In this document: positions 59,374 through 59,483 of the stretch, in pieces
How the letters are laid out: the number at the start of each line of letters is the position of its first letter
How positions within the stretch are numbered: position 1 is the first letter of the stretch
Assembly (NCBI GenBank): GCA_964398055.1
Contig: CAYNLK010000038.1
Location: 1 to 59,483, forward strand
Length of the DNA stretch: 59,483 bases
From: CAYNLK01 sp964398055
Lineage (GTDB): Bacteria > Chloroflexota > Anaerolineae > 4572-78 > J111
Direction of reading: 5' to 3'
The notes under the pieces: generated by a model
Databases searched by the model: none
Seen by the model: the letters and a program-made list of their open reading frames with translations, nothing else
What the model was told of the DNA's origin: nothing
Position numbers and translations under genes: made by a program

Positions 59374-59483
59374 CCGGACGCCAGGGCGTGACCGCCTAAT
59401 CCCATCGAGAGGCTCGACTCCAGTCTTAACTTAGGGCCTATCCGAATAACCCAGCCGCCCGGAAAGCGATGAGAGCACAAGCA

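Overview
The window looks like a piece of chromosome from a free-living, environmental bacterium, most likely a member of the Chloroflexota (Anaerolineae-like). This is inferred from lipoproteins with long Pro/Thr linkers, SUMF1-type lipoproteins, very large multi-PAS kinases, a giant TPR protein, an MttB-family protein without pyrrolysine, and many small palindromic repeats. No rRNA or other firm taxonomic marker is present. I see no tRNA, rRNA, CRISPR array, transposase or phage gene. The DNA is GC-rich, almost fully coding, and mostly has clear Shine-Dalgarno sites.

Layout. (1) 122-4232, all minus strand: an ABC-transporter ATPase broken by a frameshift, a rhomboid protease, an HdeD-like membrane protein, a coiled-coil protein and a DUF1269 protein, which together look like envelope-stress genes. 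(2) 4658-7513, minus: a MalT/LAL-type LuxR regulator carrying two repeat-derived in-frame inserts. (3) 7954-10784, plus: an 8-oxoguanine-deaminase-like amidohydrolase, a TPR membrane protein and ClpS. (4) 10791-12043, minus: an AIR-synthase-related (HypE/SelD-like) protein behind a leader with a promoter, an 18-codon peptide, a chain of mutually exclusive hairpins and a terminator-like hairpin. (5) 12255-18922, plus: a 1967-residue multi-PAS/GAF NarL-type kinase with its NarL response regulator. (6) 19129-32313, plus: a tightly packed signalling island. It starts with a pseudo-receiver, a His-less DHp-like protein and a metallophosphoesterase, joined by ATGA overlaps. It continues with five histidine kinases, three of which begin with near-identical receiver-PAS modules, and includes a polyamine-type substrate-binding lipoprotein with no transporter.

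(7) 32315-38804: an MBL-fold protein with two missing metal ligands (minus), mutL and a pentapeptide protein (plus), a large secreted protein with a Cys/His/Asp papain-like signature (plus) and a SIMPL protein (minus). (8) 38999-44736, minus: a PhoR/PhoB-like two-component pair, a membrane-anchored methyltransferase with a GbsR/MarR-type regulator, and an aroF-pheA operon with a 4-nt overlap. (9) 44992-51210, plus: a SUMF1 lipoprotein, a Pro/Thr-linker lipoprotein, an MttB-family methyltransferase, a receiver-kinase and a degenerate nuclease-fold lipoprotein. (10) 51239-52216, minus: a receiver with a coiled-coil tail. (11) 52384-59373, plus: a 2329-residue STAND NTPase with close to 50 TPRs, behind a near-consensus sigma-70 promoter.

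The dominant theme is signal transduction: seven histidine kinases on the plus strand and one on the minus strand, five receiver-only or receiver-output proteins, and solute- or protein-sensing lipoproteins. The best candidates for undescribed biology are the attenuator-like leader at 11801-12043, the pseudo-receiver/pseudo-DHp/phosphoesterase triplet at 19129-20749 with the adjoining kinase island, the secreted Cys-His-Asp protein at 35678-37918, and the giant TPR-STAND protein.
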